A stretch of DNA of 64,000 nucleotides from Candidatus Krumholzibacteriia bacterium (GCA_029865265.1 JAOUHG010000014.1:16197-80196), one strand, 5' to 3'; positions 1 to 12,083 are shown, numbered from the stretch's first letter. Numbers and translations are program-made. Notes: a model not told the origin generated them from the letters alone.

Positions 1-336
1 CACGCCCACGTGGTGCACCAGATCGGGTCGTTCACGCCGGTAGAGTGCCGCGAGATCCGCCACCGCCGCGGCTTCCGCGATCACGTCCCGCGAACCCCGG
101 CGCCACGCCAGCGGCGCCAGGCGGAATCCCTCGCGTTCGATGCGCTCGCCGTGGCGATCCACGCGCGTTGCCACCGTGACCCGCGCCCCCGCGGCGGTCG
201 CCGCGCGCGCCAGCGCCAGGCGGTGCGACCAGAACATCCAGTCCTCGTTGACCACGATGATCACCCGCGCGGGGCGACGGTCCACCTGCAGGCGTTCAGA
301 CATCGTCCGCGCACCGGCCGGAATCGGTTTCTGCAT
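1..336 (-). CDS. Glycosyltransferase (GT4-like), N-terminal part, cut by window edge
   Basis: About 111 codons of the N-terminal domain are present; the 3' end lies beyond the left edge. The start of the protein (PARVIIVVNEDWMFWSHRL) is a first Rossmann strand followed by the D-W-x-F-x-SHR signature common in GT4-type glycosyltransferases, and the fragment ends in RPDLVHHVGV, a typical N-domain strand. It probably transfers a sugar from a nucleotide donor in the cytoplasm during surface glycan synthesis. It lies 40 bp downstream of the gmhA-like gene and on the same strand, as expected for a polysaccharide cluster. The start at 336 is chosen because it gives the longest frame clear of the upstream stop; a second Met at 303 is equally possible and neither has a good ribosome binding site. 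Confidence 0.75.
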   Translation of the reverse strand, partial: MQKPIPAGARTMSERLQVDRRPARVIIVVNEDWMFWSHRLALARAATAAGARVTVATRVDRHGERIEREGFRLAPLAWRRGSRDVIAEAAAVADLAALYRRERPDLVHHVGV

Positions 337-376
337 GACGGGTAGGAGCAAGGACGCGCACCGCGCCTCCGTGGGA

Positions 377-967
377 TCAGTCGCGAGGACGGCCGGCGAG
401 CGCGTCTTCCACCATGCCGCACAGGAGATGGATCACGATGAGGTGGACTTCCTGCACGCACGGCGTCTCGGCGTCGGGCACGGCGATGAGCACGTCGCTG
501 TGAGCGCCCACCTGGCCGCCACCATCGCCGGTGAGCGATATCACGCGCACGCCGGCTTCGCGCGCGGCGCGGCAGGCCCGCACCACATTCTGGGAGTTGC
601 CGCTGGTGGAAATGGCCACCAGGCAGTCCCCCGCGCGCCCCAGCCCGCGCACCTGGCGCGCGAACACCTCGGCGAACTCGTAGTCGTTGGGGACCGCGGT
701 GAGGGTCGCGGTGTTTTCGTTGAGCGAGTAGGCGCGGTAGGGGTTGCGCTCGCGCCGGAAGCGACCCACCAGCTCGCCCACCAGGTGCGTCGACTGGGTG
801 GCGCTGCCGCCGTTGCCGCACGCGAACACGGTGCCGCCCTTTTCGATGCAGCCAACCAGTTCCGCTGCGGCCGCCGCCACCGCCGGGGCCAGCACCTCCG
901 CGCGCGCCGCGAGCTCGGCCCGCTGGCGGAAACGCGCGCGAATGTCGTCCGCTCCGGGAAGCATCAT
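377..967 (-). CDS. gmhA: SIS-domain phosphoheptose isomerase-like protein
   Basis: 196 residues, the usual length for GmhA (sedoheptulose-7-phosphate isomerase), the first step of ADP-heptose synthesis for LPS core or S-layer glycans. Visible are FACGNGGSA near residue 55, the sugar-phosphate loop ISTSGNSQNV near residue 117, and a C-terminal HLIVIHLLCGMVED helix with the metal/active-site histidines expected in the family. The ATG at 967 overlaps the stop of the nucleotidyltransferase gene in an ATGA arrangement, so the two are translationally coupled; a longer in-frame extension would run deep into that gene and is rejected. A related SIS isomerase for another sugar cannot be excluded because hldE and gmhB are not in the window. 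Confidence 0.85.
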   Translation of the reverse strand: MMLPGADDIRARFRQRAELAARAEVLAPAVAAAAAELVGCIEKGGTVFACGNGGSATQSTHLVGELVGRFRRERNPYRAYSLNENTATLTAVPNDYEFAEVFARQVRGLGRAGDCLVAISTSGNSQNVVRACRAAREAGVRVISLTGDGGGQVGAHSDVLIAVPDAETPCVQEVHLIVIHLLCGMVEDALAGRPRD

Positions 968-2031
968 CACAGCACCGTGATCTCGCTGTTGTCGCCCACC
1001 ATGAGCCGGTAGGCGCGGGGCGGCTTGCTGCCCCGCCGCACCACCACGTTGCGGCCGATCAGGCTGTCGCTGAGGCGGCTGCCGATGTCGAGGATCGAAC
1101 AGTTCTCCAGGATGATGCTGTTCTCGACTTCGCTGTTCTCGATGTGCGATCCGGGACCAACGCTGGTGAAGGGCCCGATGTAGGCGTTCACGATGCGCGA
1201 TCCGCGGCCGACGATGCACGGCCCGCGCAGGATGCTCCCCTTGACCTCCACGTCGTCGTCCAGGTGCACGTGGCCGTGAAACTCGGAATCCTCCAGCTGC
1301 CGTGTCTCCACGCGCGTGGCCATGCCGGTCAGCACCATGCGATTGGCGTCGAGCATGTCCTCGAGCTTGCCGGTGTCCTTCCACCACCCCTCCACCACGT
1401 GGGACTGCACGTGGTAACCGTTCTCGATCAGGTACTGGATGGCGTCGGTGATCTCGAGTTCGCCCCGCCCGCTTGGCTTGATCTTCTCGGTCGCCTCGAA
1501 GATGGTGGGCGTAAACATGTACACACCCACCAGCGCGTAGTCGCTCTTGGGCTTCTTCGGCTTCTCCTCCAGACCCACCACGCGGTCGCCCTTGAGTTCG
1601 GCCACGCCGAAGTCGCTGGGATTCTTGACCCGCGTGAGCAGGATCTGCGCGTCGTACTTGCCGCGCGTGAACTCGTCCACGAAACCACGGATGCCGCCGG
1701 AGAGGAGGTTGTCGCCGAGGTACATGACAAAGGGGTCGTCCTGCATGTAGTCGCGCGAAATCTTCACCGCGTGCGCGAGCCCCAGCGGCGCCTCCTGGCG
1801 GATGTAATGGACCCGCGCGTCGAAGCGGCCGCCGTCGCCGACCGCCTGCATGACTTCGTCCGCGGTGTCACCCACGATGATGGCAATGTCCTGGATGCCC
1901 GCCTCGCGGATGGCCTCGATGGCATAGAAGAGGATGGGCTTGTTGGCCACTGGCACCAGTTGCTTGGCACTGGTGTGCGTGATGGGGCGCAATCGCGTTC
2001 CCTTGCCGCCCGCCAGGATGAGAGCTTTGAT
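967..2031 (-). CDS. Glucose-1-phosphate thymidylyltransferase, long form with left-handed beta-helix tail
   Basis: A sugar-1-phosphate nucleotidyltransferase of about 354 residues. The N-terminus carries LILAGGKGTRLRPIT followed by KQLVPVANKPI, the nucleotide-binding signature of RmlA-type enzymes. From about residue 245 there are hexapeptide repeats (VEVKGSILRGPCIVGRG and following) forming a beta-helix, as in long-form thymidylyltransferases of secondary metabolism and some archaeal/bacterial glycan pathways. It probably makes dTDP-glucose for the neighbouring glycan genes. Oddity: the frame has no ATG, GTG or TTG at the N-terminus; homology places the start at an ATC codon (2031-2029), seven bases after a GGGG stretch. 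Upstream in-frame Met would overlap the preceding gene by about 185 bp. ATC initiation or a base error are both possible. Confidence 0.85.
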   Translation of the reverse strand: MKALILAGGKGTRLRPITHTSAKQLVPVANKPILFYAIEAIREAGIQDIAIIVGDTADEVMQAVGDGGRFDARVHYIRQEAPLGLAHAVKISRDYMQDDPFVMYLGDNLLSGGIRGFVDEFTRGKYDAQILLTRVKNPSDFGVAELKGDRVVGLEEKPKKPKSDYALVGVYMFTPTIFEATEKIKPSGRGELEITDAIQYLIENGYHVQSHVVEGWWKDTGKLEDMLDANRMVLTGMATRVETRQLEDSEFHGHVHLDDDVEVKGSILRGPCIVGRGSRIVNAYIGPFTSVGPGSHIENSEVENSIILENCSILDIGSRLSDSLIGRNVVVRRGSKPPRAYRLMVGDNSEITVL

Positions 2032-2062
2032 GACCGATCCCCGACCTTTCTGCCACCGGCCG

Positions 2063-3574
2063 TCAGTTGCTGTTGGCGGTGATGACTGCGTACGCCGAGA
2101 GGAACAGGCTCGTAAGACTGACGAACCCGATGAACACGTTACCCCACACGACCGCCGTGCGGCGTTTGACCAGGATTGTCTCACCCCGGTACACGACACT
2201 ATCGCGATCGCCGTCGCGCCGGTTGCCCCGGTCGTCGAAGATCTCAAGCTTGTCGATGCTGCCGGTGTCGCTGGGACCGCCCGCCATGGCGATGTAGCGC
2301 CCCGCCGGCAGGCCCCGCTGGAAGTCCACCTCGCCCGGGCGCATCACCTCGCCCGTCACGTACACGATGTCCTCCAGCCGCGGAACATTGATCACGTCCC
2401 CGGATTGCAGGACCACGGAGAGGGTGGTGTCGCCACGCACCAGCCGCGAGAGATCCACCGGGATGAACTCCATCGATCCGTCCGGCTGCCTGCGCTCGAT
2501 CTTGGAGTTGGACAGGTCGAAGTCGTTGCGCAAGCGGATGAACCGCGGCCGAAAGGAATCCAGCGTCTCTCCCTCCGCCAGGTAGATGCGCCCGTCGCGT
2601 CCACCGCCCCCCTGCACGCGCACGAAGTCGATGCCCGGAAAGCTGCGCTTGTCCGGCACCACCACGACGTCCCCGTCCTGCAGGCGCGTGGTCGCGAGTT
2701 CCGACTCCGGCAGCTTGAGCACGGTGATCTCGCCGGACTCCGCGATCCGCTCGAGTACCATGTCCCCGGGGTCCGCATTGGTGGTGAAACCGCCGGCGAG
2801 TTCAATCAGATCGGCCGCGGTCTCGCCCTCCACGATCTCGTAACCGCCGCGCTGCCACACCTCGCCGGTTACATTGCACGCCGGGCCGCGCGAGGGCACG
2901 AAGATGGATTGGCCCTCGTGCAGCATGGGGTTGACGGCCGTGTCTCCCAGGCGCTGCAGGCGCACGAGATCGACCGTTGCCGTCACCTCGCCGTTCTCGC
3001 GGATCTCGATCTCGCGCTTCGAACCCGGCGACGCCACGCCGCCGGCGGCGGCGATGGCTGCGTCCACGCGGAACGGTGCGGAAACCTGCACCGGACCCGG
3101 CGTGGTCACATCGCCCAGCACGTACACCACGAAGGTGCGCGGCAGCATCAGCTGGCACTGAATCTCCGACCCGTGGTGGAACGACGCCAGCCCCTTCTTC
3201 AGTTCGTCGCGGAACTGGTTGATGGAGAGCCCCGCCGCCTGCACAAGCCCCGCGTCGGGAACGAGCACCTTCCCCTCGGGGAGCACGGTGAGCCGGAAAT
3301 CGATTCCCTGCGGGCGCAGAAACACGACGAACTGGTCGCCGGGACCGATGATGTACGTGGCCGGATCCACCGGGGAATCGAAACCACGTGGCGTCAACTG
3401 CGTGGGACCGGCCAGCACCGAATCGGCCCGGGCCTCGGGCGCCGGCGGCGGGGTCGCGGTGGTGGCGCCGTACGCGCGCGGGCGCTGGTTGCGGATGATC
3501 TGCGCCGGGGCCAGGGTGGTGATCCCCATGACCATGATCATGGCCGAAGCCGTCACACGAATGAACAGTGGCAT
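2063..3574 (-). CDS. SLBB-domain polysaccharide export protein (Wza-like)
   Basis: 503 residues from the Met at 3574. A signal peptide (MPLFIRVTASAMIMVMGITT, cleavage near ALA-P-A-Q) is followed by a poly-export domain beginning IIGPGDQF near residue 65. At least three SLBB-type segments follow, recognisable by VYVLGDVTTPGPV, NVTGEVWQRGGYEI and VYVTGEVMRPGEV, each ending in an AGG loop. The C-terminus has a hydrophobic helix (VFIGFVSLTSLFLSAYAVI). Such proteins form the periplasmic/outer-membrane channel for capsule or exopolysaccharide. The start is uncertain: GTG 3587-3589 or TTG just upstream are alternatives, because the SD-like GAGG abuts the ATG. It is 16 bp downstream of alaS and leads into the nucleotidyltransferase gene, suggesting cotranscription. 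Confidence 0.82.
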   Translation of the reverse strand: MPLFIRVTASAMIMVMGITTLAPAQIIRNQRPRAYGATTATPPPAPEARADSVLAGPTQLTPRGFDSPVDPATYIIGPGDQFVVFLRPQGIDFRLTVLPEGKVLVPDAGLVQAAGLSINQFRDELKKGLASFHHGSEIQCQLMLPRTFVVYVLGDVTTPGPVQVSAPFRVDAAIAAAGGVASPGSKREIEIRENGEVTATVDLVRLQRLGDTAVNPMLHEGQSIFVPSRGPACNVTGEVWQRGGYEIVEGETAADLIELAGGFTTNADPGDMVLERIAESGEITVLKLPESELATTRLQDGDVVVVPDKRSFPGIDFVRVQGGGGRDGRIYLAEGETLDSFRPRFIRLRNDFDLSNSKIERRQPDGSMEFIPVDLSRLVRGDTTLSVVLQSGDVINVPRLEDIVYVTGEVMRPGEVDFQRGLPAGRYIAMAGGPSDTGSIDKLEIFDDRGNRRDGDRDSVVYRGETILVKRRTAVVWGNVFIGFVSLTSLFLSAYAVITANSN

Positions 3575-3590
3575 CCTCAAGAAGGTCACC

Positions 3591-6287
<2,697 letters not shown>

Positions 6288-6295
6288 ACGCCTCG

Positions 6296-6955
6296 TCACA
6301 TGTCGTCGGGCGCGGCCCACTCCGTGTCATCGGGGCCGCGCTCCATGCGCCTCGCCAGATCTGCGGCGATGCGATTGACCACGCCGTAGTCGAATCCCTT
6401 GCGGGTGAGCATCGACGCGACGCGGCGCACCATCTTCTCATCGATGGTGCCGCTGCGCGTGGCGCGCTCGGCCAGCGCCCGCGCCAGCCGTTCCTGCTCG
6501 TCCGCGCCGAACGACGCCAGCGCATCTTCCAGATCCGTGCGGCCCACGCCCAGCTTCTTCAGGTCGGCGCGCAGCCGGTGCGGCCCCATGCGTCGCACGT
6601 CCTTCTTTACCGAGACGAACTCGCGGGCGAAACGGGCGTCGTCGATGAGCCCCTTCTCCTCGAGTTCCGACACGATACCGCGCCGCACCGCGTCGCCCAC
6701 GCCCAGCGCGCGCAGCGCATCGTCGATCTCGCGTCGCGAACGCCCGCGGATGGCCAGCATGCGCAGCGCCTTGTCGCGCCCGCGCAGGTACGCGTCGAGA
6801 CCGGCGAGGCGTTCGATCTCCTCGTCGGACAACTCCGCACCCACGGCCAGCGCCGCGGCGGCTTCTTCGGGAAGCGCAAAAAACCGCCCCCCGGAAAGCC
6901 GGATCATCACCCGGTCCCGGGGGCGCGGTTTTCGCTCAACGATGTGCTCGGACAT
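6296..6955 (-). CDS. recX: RecX family regulatory protein
   Basis: 219 residues with the repeated three-helix modules of RecX: an LAIRGRSRREIDDAL segment near residue 67, ARFAREFV near 107, and MGPHRLRADLKKLG near 120. RecX binds RecA filaments and limits recombinase activity. The ATG directly follows the TAG stop of recA without a spacer, so expression is tied to recA, and alaS follows after 9 bp. The N-terminal 30 residues (basic, then LSGGRFFALPEE) match the N-terminal extension seen in many RecX proteins. Confidence 0.93.
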   Translation of the reverse strand: MSEHIVERKPRPRDRVMIRLSGGRFFALPEEAAAALAVGAELSDEEIERLAGLDAYLRGRDKALRMLAIRGRSRREIDDALRALGVGDAVRRGIVSELEEKGLIDDARFAREFVSVKKDVRRMGPHRLRADLKKLGVGRTDLEDALASFGADEQERLARALAERATRSGTIDEKMVRRVASMLTRKGFDYGVVNRIAADLARRMERGPDDTEWAAPDDM

Positions 6956-8119
6956 CTACTGACGCGCGCGCGGGGACCCCGGCTTCCTGCCGCGCGGATT
7001 CGTCGCCAGCGCGTCACCCTCCGCCGCCTCCGGCACCTCCGCGGCGCCCGCGGGTGCTGCCTCTTCAGCCGTGCTCGCGGCACCCGCCGCGGCCGGCGTG
7101 GCGTCCACACCGAAGTGCACGCGGATCTTCTGCGCCGCGTCGATCGCGATCTCCGGGTGCTCTCTCAGGAAGCGCCGCGCCTGCTCCTTGCCCTGGCCGA
7201 GGCGCTCCTCGCCGTACGAGAACCACGTCCCGCTCTTCTTGACGATGTCAACCGCGGAACCGATATCGATCACGTCACCCTCGAAGCTGATGCCCTCTCC
7301 GTAGATGATGTCGAACTCGCAGGTCTTGAACGGTGCTGCAACCTTGTTCTTCACCACCTTGACCTTGGTGCGGCTGCCGGTGACGAGATCGCCTTCCTTG
7401 ATGGCGGCGATGCGGCGGATGTCCATGCGCACGCTGGAGTAGAACTTCAGCGCGTTGCCGCCCGACGTGGTCTCGGGGCTGCCGAACATGACGCCGATCT
7501 TCATCCGGATCTGGTTGGTGAAGATGAGGCTGGTCTTGGTCTTGCTCACCGTGCCGGTGAGCTTGCGCAACGCCTGCGACATGAGGCGCGCCTGCAGCCC
7601 CACGTGCTGGTCGCCCATCTCGCCGTTGATCTCCGCCTGCGGCACCAGCGCCGCCACCGAATCGACGACGATGATGTCCAGCGCGCCGCTGCGAATGAGC
7701 ACCTCGGTGATCTCGAGCGCCTGCTCGCCGGTGTCGGGCTGCGAGATGAGCAGGTTGTCCACGTCGACGCCGATCTTCTTGGCGTAGCCGACGTCGAACG
7801 CGTGCTCGGCGTCGATGAACGCGGCCAGACCGCCGCGCTTCTGCGCGTTGGCGATGATGGAGCTGGTGAGCGTGGTCTTGCCGGATCCCTCGGGGCCGAA
7901 GACCTCGATAACGCGCCCGCGCGGCACGCCGCCCACGCCGAGCGCGATGTCCAGCGCGAGGCTGCCGGTGGGAATGATCTCGACCGGCACGATGGCAGCG
8001 CCCTCGCCCAGGCGCATGATGGAACCCTGTCCGAACTGCTTTTCGATCTGCTGGACGGCCAGGTCGATGGCCTTGTTCTTTTCGTCCGTCTTACCCGCGG
8101 TCATGGGCTTCATTGGCAT
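6956..8119 (-). CDS. recA: Recombinase A
   Basis: 387 residues. RecA forms filaments on single-stranded DNA, drives strand exchange and stimulates SOS repressor self-cleavage. Walker A is GPEGSGKTT near residue 68; [22 protein letters not shown] and [16 protein letters not shown] are all in place; the L2 loop reads [17 protein letters not shown]. The C-terminal 45 residues form an unusually long Ala/Glu-rich, then basic tail (ending [12 protein letters not shown]), making it longer than the typical 350. The start at 8119 is set by a strong GGAGGGG four bases upstream; a second in-frame Met cluster follows at 8113 and 8104. The 117 bp upstream (8120-8236) hold no obvious dyad that I could call a LexA site. 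Confidence 0.98.
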   Translation of the reverse strand: MPMKPMTAGKTDEKNKAIDLAVQQIEKQFGQGSIMRLGEGAAIVPVEIIPTGSLALDIALGVGGVPRGRVIEVFGPEGSGKTTLTSSIIANAQKRGGLAAFIDAEHAFDVGYAKKIGVDVDNLLISQPDTGEQALEITEVLIRSGALDIIVVDSVAALVPQAEINGEMGDQHVGLQARLMSQALRKLTGTVSKTKTSLIFTNQIRMKIGVMFGSPETTSGGNALKFYSSVRMDIRRIAAIKEGDLVTGSRTKVKVVKNKVAAPFKTCEFDIIYGEGISFEGDVIDIGSAVDIVKKSGTWFSYGEERLGQGKEQARRFLREHPEIAIDAAQKIRVHFGVDATPAAAGAASTAEEAAPAGAAEVPEAAEGDALATNPRGRKPGSPRARQ

Positions 8120-8236
8120 AAGTCCCCTCCAGAACTGAAACGAGTGGCCGGCCCTTTCCCATCTGCACCACCGCCCCCGCGTCCGGCCGCTCACGGGGCG
8201 TCTTATCGCCTGAAATTACGTGCGGGCGAAATACTA

Positions 8237-8803
8237 TCACCCGCCCCCGGAGAAGGCAAACTCTTTGACCGTCGAGTATTCCGCGCCGGTACGCGACAAA
8301 CGGCTCTCGACCAGCGCGAAACCGTCCACGCGGGTGACGGCATCCGTCAACGCCGGAACCAGCGCCAGTTTTGCCGCGACCCCGCCCGGAAGCCGGTCCT
8401 TGACGCGCGCCACGGTGGTGTGCGCGTGGAAGCGGCGTGTCTCCCGCGCCACACCCAGCGCCTCGAACAGTGCCACATCCACGTCGTCTGCCAGCGCGGT
8501 GCACGGCGCCACGCCGGCCGCCGCAGCGAAGAAGAGCACGCGCGGCGCGCGCAGGTTGGGGAATCCGCCGAAGTCGCCGAGCGCCAGGTCGAAGGGGACG
8601 TGGCGCGGCGCCACGTCGCCAAGCGCGCCCAGCACCGCATCGACATCGTCGCGCGCGGTCTCGCCCAGGAACTTCAGCGTGATGTGCCAGGTGGCGGGGC
8701 CGGTCCAGCGCCAGGGCGGGGCCGTCACCGGGAAGCCGGTGATGGCGTCGCGGATGACGCGCAGCACCGCGTCGCTCAGATGAATGGCAACGAAGAGGCG
8801 CAC
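8237..8803 (-). CDS. thpR: RNA 2',3'-cyclic phosphodiesterase (LigT/ThpR)
   Basis: 188 residues, typical for this 2H phosphoesterase family. Both catalytic HxTx motifs are visible: HITLKFLGE near residue 40 and HAHTTVARV near residue 127. It hydrolyses 2',3'-cyclic phosphate ends of RNA; the physiological role in bacteria is unsettled. The start is a GTG at 8803, five bases after the cinA stop, giving MRLFVAIHLSD, the standard N-terminus of the family. The cinA-thpR-recA order is common in several phyla, supporting one operon. Confidence 0.92.
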   Translation of the reverse strand: MRLFVAIHLSDAVLRVIRDAITGFPVTAPPWRWTGPATWHITLKFLGETARDDVDAVLGALGDVAPRHVPFDLALGDFGGFPNLRAPRVLFFAAAAGVAPCTALADDVDVALFEALGVARETRRFHAHTTVARVKDRLPGGVAAKLALVPALTDAVTRVDGFALVESRLSRTGAEYSTVKEFAFSGGG

Positions 8804-8807
8804 GGTC

Positions 8808-10058
8808 TCACCCGCGCCGCCGCAGTTGATCGTAGAGGAGCCAGATGGCAGTGTGTGACGCGCGGGTACGTACCGTGGCGCGGTCGCCGGGGAGGATCAT
8901 GCGTTTCACCTGCACCCCGCCTTCCCAGGCCACGCCGATGAAGGTGAGTCCCACCGGCTTGTGCGGGGTTCCGCCCGCGGGCCCGGCGATGCCGGTGGTG
9001 GCGATCCCCCAGGTGGCCTTCGCGCGGCGGCGGATGCCGTGCGCCATCTCGGTGCAGGTCTCCTCGCTCACCGCGCCGAACGCGTCGATGGTTTCGGCGC
9101 GCACCCCCAGCAGGTCCGTCTTGCTCTGGTTGGAATACGTCACCGCGCCGGCCAGAAAATGCGCGCTGGACCCGGCGTGATCGGTGAAATAGCGCGCGAT
9201 GCTCCCGCCGGTGAGCGACTCCGCCACCGCCACTGTTTCGCCGCGCGCGGCGAGCAGTTCGCCGGTCACCCTGGAGATGGGACGGTCGCCGCGTTCGTAG
9301 TAGCGGTTGCCGATGAGCTCCGACAGTCGCCCGTGGATGTGCTCGCACTCGGCATCGAGGCGCGCGGGCTCGGCACCGGTGCGCTGGGTGAGCACCACGT
9401 CCACGCCACCCAGCGTGGGCAGCCACGACACGGTGTGGTGTTCGAGGCGCGTGGTGTCGGGCGCGAGCAACTCGAACAACTGCGACTCGGTGATGCCGTT
9501 GGTGCGGAACATCTCCACGCGCACCGGCGGCCGCCCGAAAATGCTGTCCATGGCCGGCAGCACGTGCGCGTCCACCATGGGCCGCAGCTCCATGGGCGGG
9601 CCGGGCAGCACGAAGACCGCGCAGTCGGACACATCCACCCGGAATCCGGCCGCCGTCCCCACGCTGTTGGGCAGCACCGCCGCCCCGCGGGGGAAGTACG
9701 CCTGGCGGCGGTTGGTGTCGCTTGCCTCGCGGCCCCGCGATTCCATGAAGTGTACGATCGACTGCCACGCGTCCTCGGAGAACTCGAGCGGGAGTCCGAT
9801 GGCCTCCGCCACACCCTCGCGCGTCACGTCGTCGTCGGTGGGACCGAGCCCGCCGGTGAGCACCAGCGCGCGCGTGAGCGGCAGGCGTTCGGCCACCAGC
9901 GCCGCGATCGACGCCACGTCGTCGCCGACCACGTGGGCACGCCTCACCCGCGCGCCGATGCGCCGCGTGGCGCGGGACAGAAAGACCAGGTGCGCGTCGC
10001 TGCGCTCGCCGCGCAGCAGTTCGTCGCCCACCAGGATCACTTCAACGTCGTTGCGCAT
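8808..10058 (-). CDS. cinA: CinA family protein (nicotinamide-nucleotide amidase / ADP-ribose pyrophosphatase)
   Basis: 416 residues, full-length two-domain CinA. The N-terminal MoCF-like domain starts EVILVGDELLRGERSDAH and contains VLTGGLGPTDDD near residue 68. The C-terminal amidase domain, from about residue 255, carries VAVAESLTGGSIARYF, GAVTYSNQSKTDLLGV and TTGIAGPAGGT, the signature of NMN deamidases that recycle NMN into NAD synthesis. It starts with ATG at 10058, 24 bp after the pgpA gene, in the same transcription unit as recA. Confidence 0.95.
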   Translation of the reverse strand: MRNDVEVILVGDELLRGERSDAHLVFLSRATRRIGARVRRAHVVGDDVASIAALVAERLPLTRALVLTGGLGPTDDDVTREGVAEAIGLPLEFSEDAWQSIVHFMESRGREASDTNRRQAYFPRGAAVLPNSVGTAAGFRVDVSDCAVFVLPGPPMELRPMVDAHVLPAMDSIFGRPPVRVEMFRTNGITESQLFELLAPDTTRLEHHTVSWLPTLGGVDVVLTQRTGAEPARLDAECEHIHGRLSELIGNRYYERGDRPISRVTGELLAARGETVAVAESLTGGSIARYFTDHAGSSAHFLAGAVTYSNQSKTDLLGVRAETIDAFGAVSEETCTEMAHGIRRRAKATWGIATTGIAGPAGGTPHKPVGLTFIGVAWEGGVQVKRMILPGDRATVRTRASHTAIWLLYDQLRRRG

Positions 10059-10082
10059 GTCGATCTCCGCTTTTGACGGCCG

Positions 10083-10559
10083 CTAGAGGAAGGTCCCGAG
10101 CGCCGGCGTGAAGCCGGCGGCCACCATCAGCACAACGCGCGTATAGACGCCGGCGAGCGCGTCGTCCACCACGATGCCCCACCCTCCCGGGAGGGACTGC
10201 AGGCGGTAGATGGGAAACGGCTTCCACACGTCGAAGATGCGGAAGAGCACGAAGGCCGCCACCACCCCGTACAGGCTGGGGGCGCTGCCCACCAGTGCCA
10301 GCTGGATCCCCACCACCTCGTCGATGACCACGCAGTGCGGGTCCTTGCCGTAACGGGCCTCCATGGCGGTCGACGCCGGCACGGAGAGCACCGCGGTGAC
10401 GATCAGCACCGCCCAGTGGGCCATCCAGTGCCCGCCGGGGACGAGCCAGTACAGGGCCAGGAATACCGCGGTTGCAAAGGTGGCCGGCGCGAAGGGAAAG
10501 AAACCCGTGTACAGAAAACTGGCGAAGAGCATGTTGAGGTGCCGCATGCGCACCACCAT
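10083..10559 (-). CDS. pgpA: Phosphatidylglycerophosphatase A
   Basis: 158 residues from the Met at 10559, the usual size for PgpA, an inner-membrane enzyme that dephosphorylates phosphatidylglycerophosphate to phosphatidylglycerol. Family marks are SFLYTGFFPFAPATFAT near residue 12, the catalytic VIDEVVGIQ near 75, and FRIFDVWKPFPI near 105, with about four hydrophobic helices. Two alternative starts exist: a longer frame to 10664 with a low-complexity extension (rejected, because it would run over the promoter region of the divergent gene) and Met 10547. It is the first gene of the minus-strand run. Confidence 0.92.
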   Translation of the reverse strand: MVVRMRHLNMLFASFLYTGFFPFAPATFATAVFLALYWLVPGGHWMAHWAVLIVTAVLSVPASTAMEARYGKDPHCVVIDEVVGIQLALVGSAPSLYGVVAAFVLFRIFDVWKPFPIYRLQSLPGGWGIVVDDALAGVYTRVVLMVAAGFTPALGTFL

Positions 10560-10666
10560 AGCGCCCCGTGTTGTTGCGTGTACAGCGCCTTCCGTGGCAC
10601 ACTGTGCGGGTGGCCCGCCGCCGGGCCACGCGGCCGCACCATCTATTCCACTAGAAAGGTCCATCC

Positions 10667-12070
10667 ATGTTACAGAAGCGTTCCTGGGCCGAGCCCTGGA
10701 AGGTCAAGATGGTCGAGCACCTGCGCATGACCACGCGCGAAGAGCGCGAGCGCGCAATTGCCGAAGCCGGTTTCAACACCTTCCTGCTCCCCAGCCAGTA
10801 CGTCTACATCGACCTGCTGACGGACTCGGGCACCTCCGCCATGAGCGACACCCAGTGGGCCGGCCTGCTCAAGGGCGACGAAGCCTACGCGGGTTCCATG
10901 AATTTCTATCACCTCGAAGCGGCCGTGCGAAAGTTCTACGGCTACAAGCATCTCATTCCCACCCACCAGGGCCGCGGCGCCGAGCACATCCTCTCGCACC
11001 TGTGCATCAAGCCGGGTCAGGTGGTGCCGGGCAACATGTACTTCACCACCACCAAGGCGCACCAGGAGCTGGCGGGCGGCACGTTTGCCGACGTCATCGT
11101 CGACGAAGCCCACGATCCCGACGTGATGCATCCATTCAAGGGCAACGTGGACATCGACAAGCTCAAGGCGCTCATCGCGCGCGTGGGTGAGAAGAACATC
11201 GCCTATCTGTCGCTCGAGACCAACGTCAACATGGCCGGCGGGCAACCATGCAGCATGGCCAACATCAAGGAGACCTGCGCGCTGTGCCACCGGCACGGCA
11301 TCCGCGTGTTCCTCGACGCCACCCGCGCGGTGGAGAACGCGTACTTCATCAAGATGCGCGAGGCGGGCTGCGCCGACCGTTCGCTGGCCGAGATCCTGCG
11401 CGAGATCTGCGACCAGACCGATGGCTGCACCATGTCCGCCAAGAAGGACGCGCTGGTGAACATCGGCGGCTTCCTGGCGGTGAACGACGACGAACTCGCC
11501 GAGCAGGCGCGCAACATGGTGGTCATCTACGAGGGCCTGCACACCTACGGCGGCCTGGCCGGACGCGACATGGAGGCCATGGCCATCGGCATCGAGGAGT
11601 CCGTGCAGCTCGACCACATGCACTCGCGCGTCGGCCAGGTGGAATACCTGGGCGAGAAGCTCATCAACGCCGGCATTCCCATCATGCGCCCCATCGGGGG
11701 GCACGGCATCTTTCTCAACGCCGCGCGCATGCTCTCCCATATTCCGCGCGAGGAGTTCCCCTCGCAGGCGCTGGCCGCGGCACTGTACGTGGACTCGGGC
11801 GTGCGCGCCATGGAGCGCGGCGCGGTGTCCGCCGGGCGCGACCACGACACGGGCGAGAACCTCTACCCCTCGCTGGAACTGGTGCGGCTCACCATTCCGC
11901 GCCGCGTGTACACGCAGGCGCACATGGACGTCACCGCGGAGTCGGTGATCGCGCTGTACGAAAACCGCGAAAAGGTGGTGGGGCTGCGCTTCACTTACGA
12001 ACCGAAGCACCTGCGCTTCTTCCAGGCACGCTTCGAACCGGTGCGGGGCAAACAAGTCTTCACCGGTTGA
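10667..12070 (+). CDS. tpl: Tyrosine phenol-lyase (beta-tyrosinase)
   Basis: 467 residues, a PLP enzyme that splits tyrosine into phenol, pyruvate and ammonia, and can run in reverse. The protein follows tyrosine phenol-lyases closely: IDLLTDSGTSAMSDTQWAG, THQGRGAEH, GNMYFTTTKAHQE, CTMSAKKDALVNIGGF with the Schiff-base lysine, and YGGLAGRDMEAMAIG. The residues that separate this family from tryptophanase are present: an arginine in GVRAMERG (Arg381 of the Citrobacter enzyme) and FF in LRFFQARF (Phe448). The gene begins after a 107-bp divergent spacer shared with pgpA. The tryptophanase gene follows after 13 bp, so they form an operon. Confidence 0.92.
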   Translation: MLQKRSWAEPWKVKMVEHLRMTTREERERAIAEAGFNTFLLPSQYVYIDLLTDSGTSAMSDTQWAGLLKGDEAYAGSMNFYHLEAAVRKFYGYKHLIPTHQGRGAEHILSHLCIKPGQVVPGNMYFTTTKAHQELAGGTFADVIVDEAHDPDVMHPFKGNVDIDKLKALIARVGEKNIAYLSLETNVNMAGGQPCSMANIKETCALCHRHGIRVFLDATRAVENAYFIKMREAGCADRSLAEILREICDQTDGCTMSAKKDALVNIGGFLAVNDDELAEQARNMVVIYEGLHTYGGLAGRDMEAMAIGIEESVQLDHMHSRVGQVEYLGEKLINAGIPIMRPIGGHGIFLNAARMLSHIPREEFPSQALAAALYVDSGVRAMERGAVSAGRDHDTGENLYPSLELVRLTIPRRVYTQAHMDVTAESVIALYENREKVVGLRFTYEPKHLRFFQARFEPVRGKQVFTG

Positions 12071-12083
12071 ACGAAAGGAAGCC

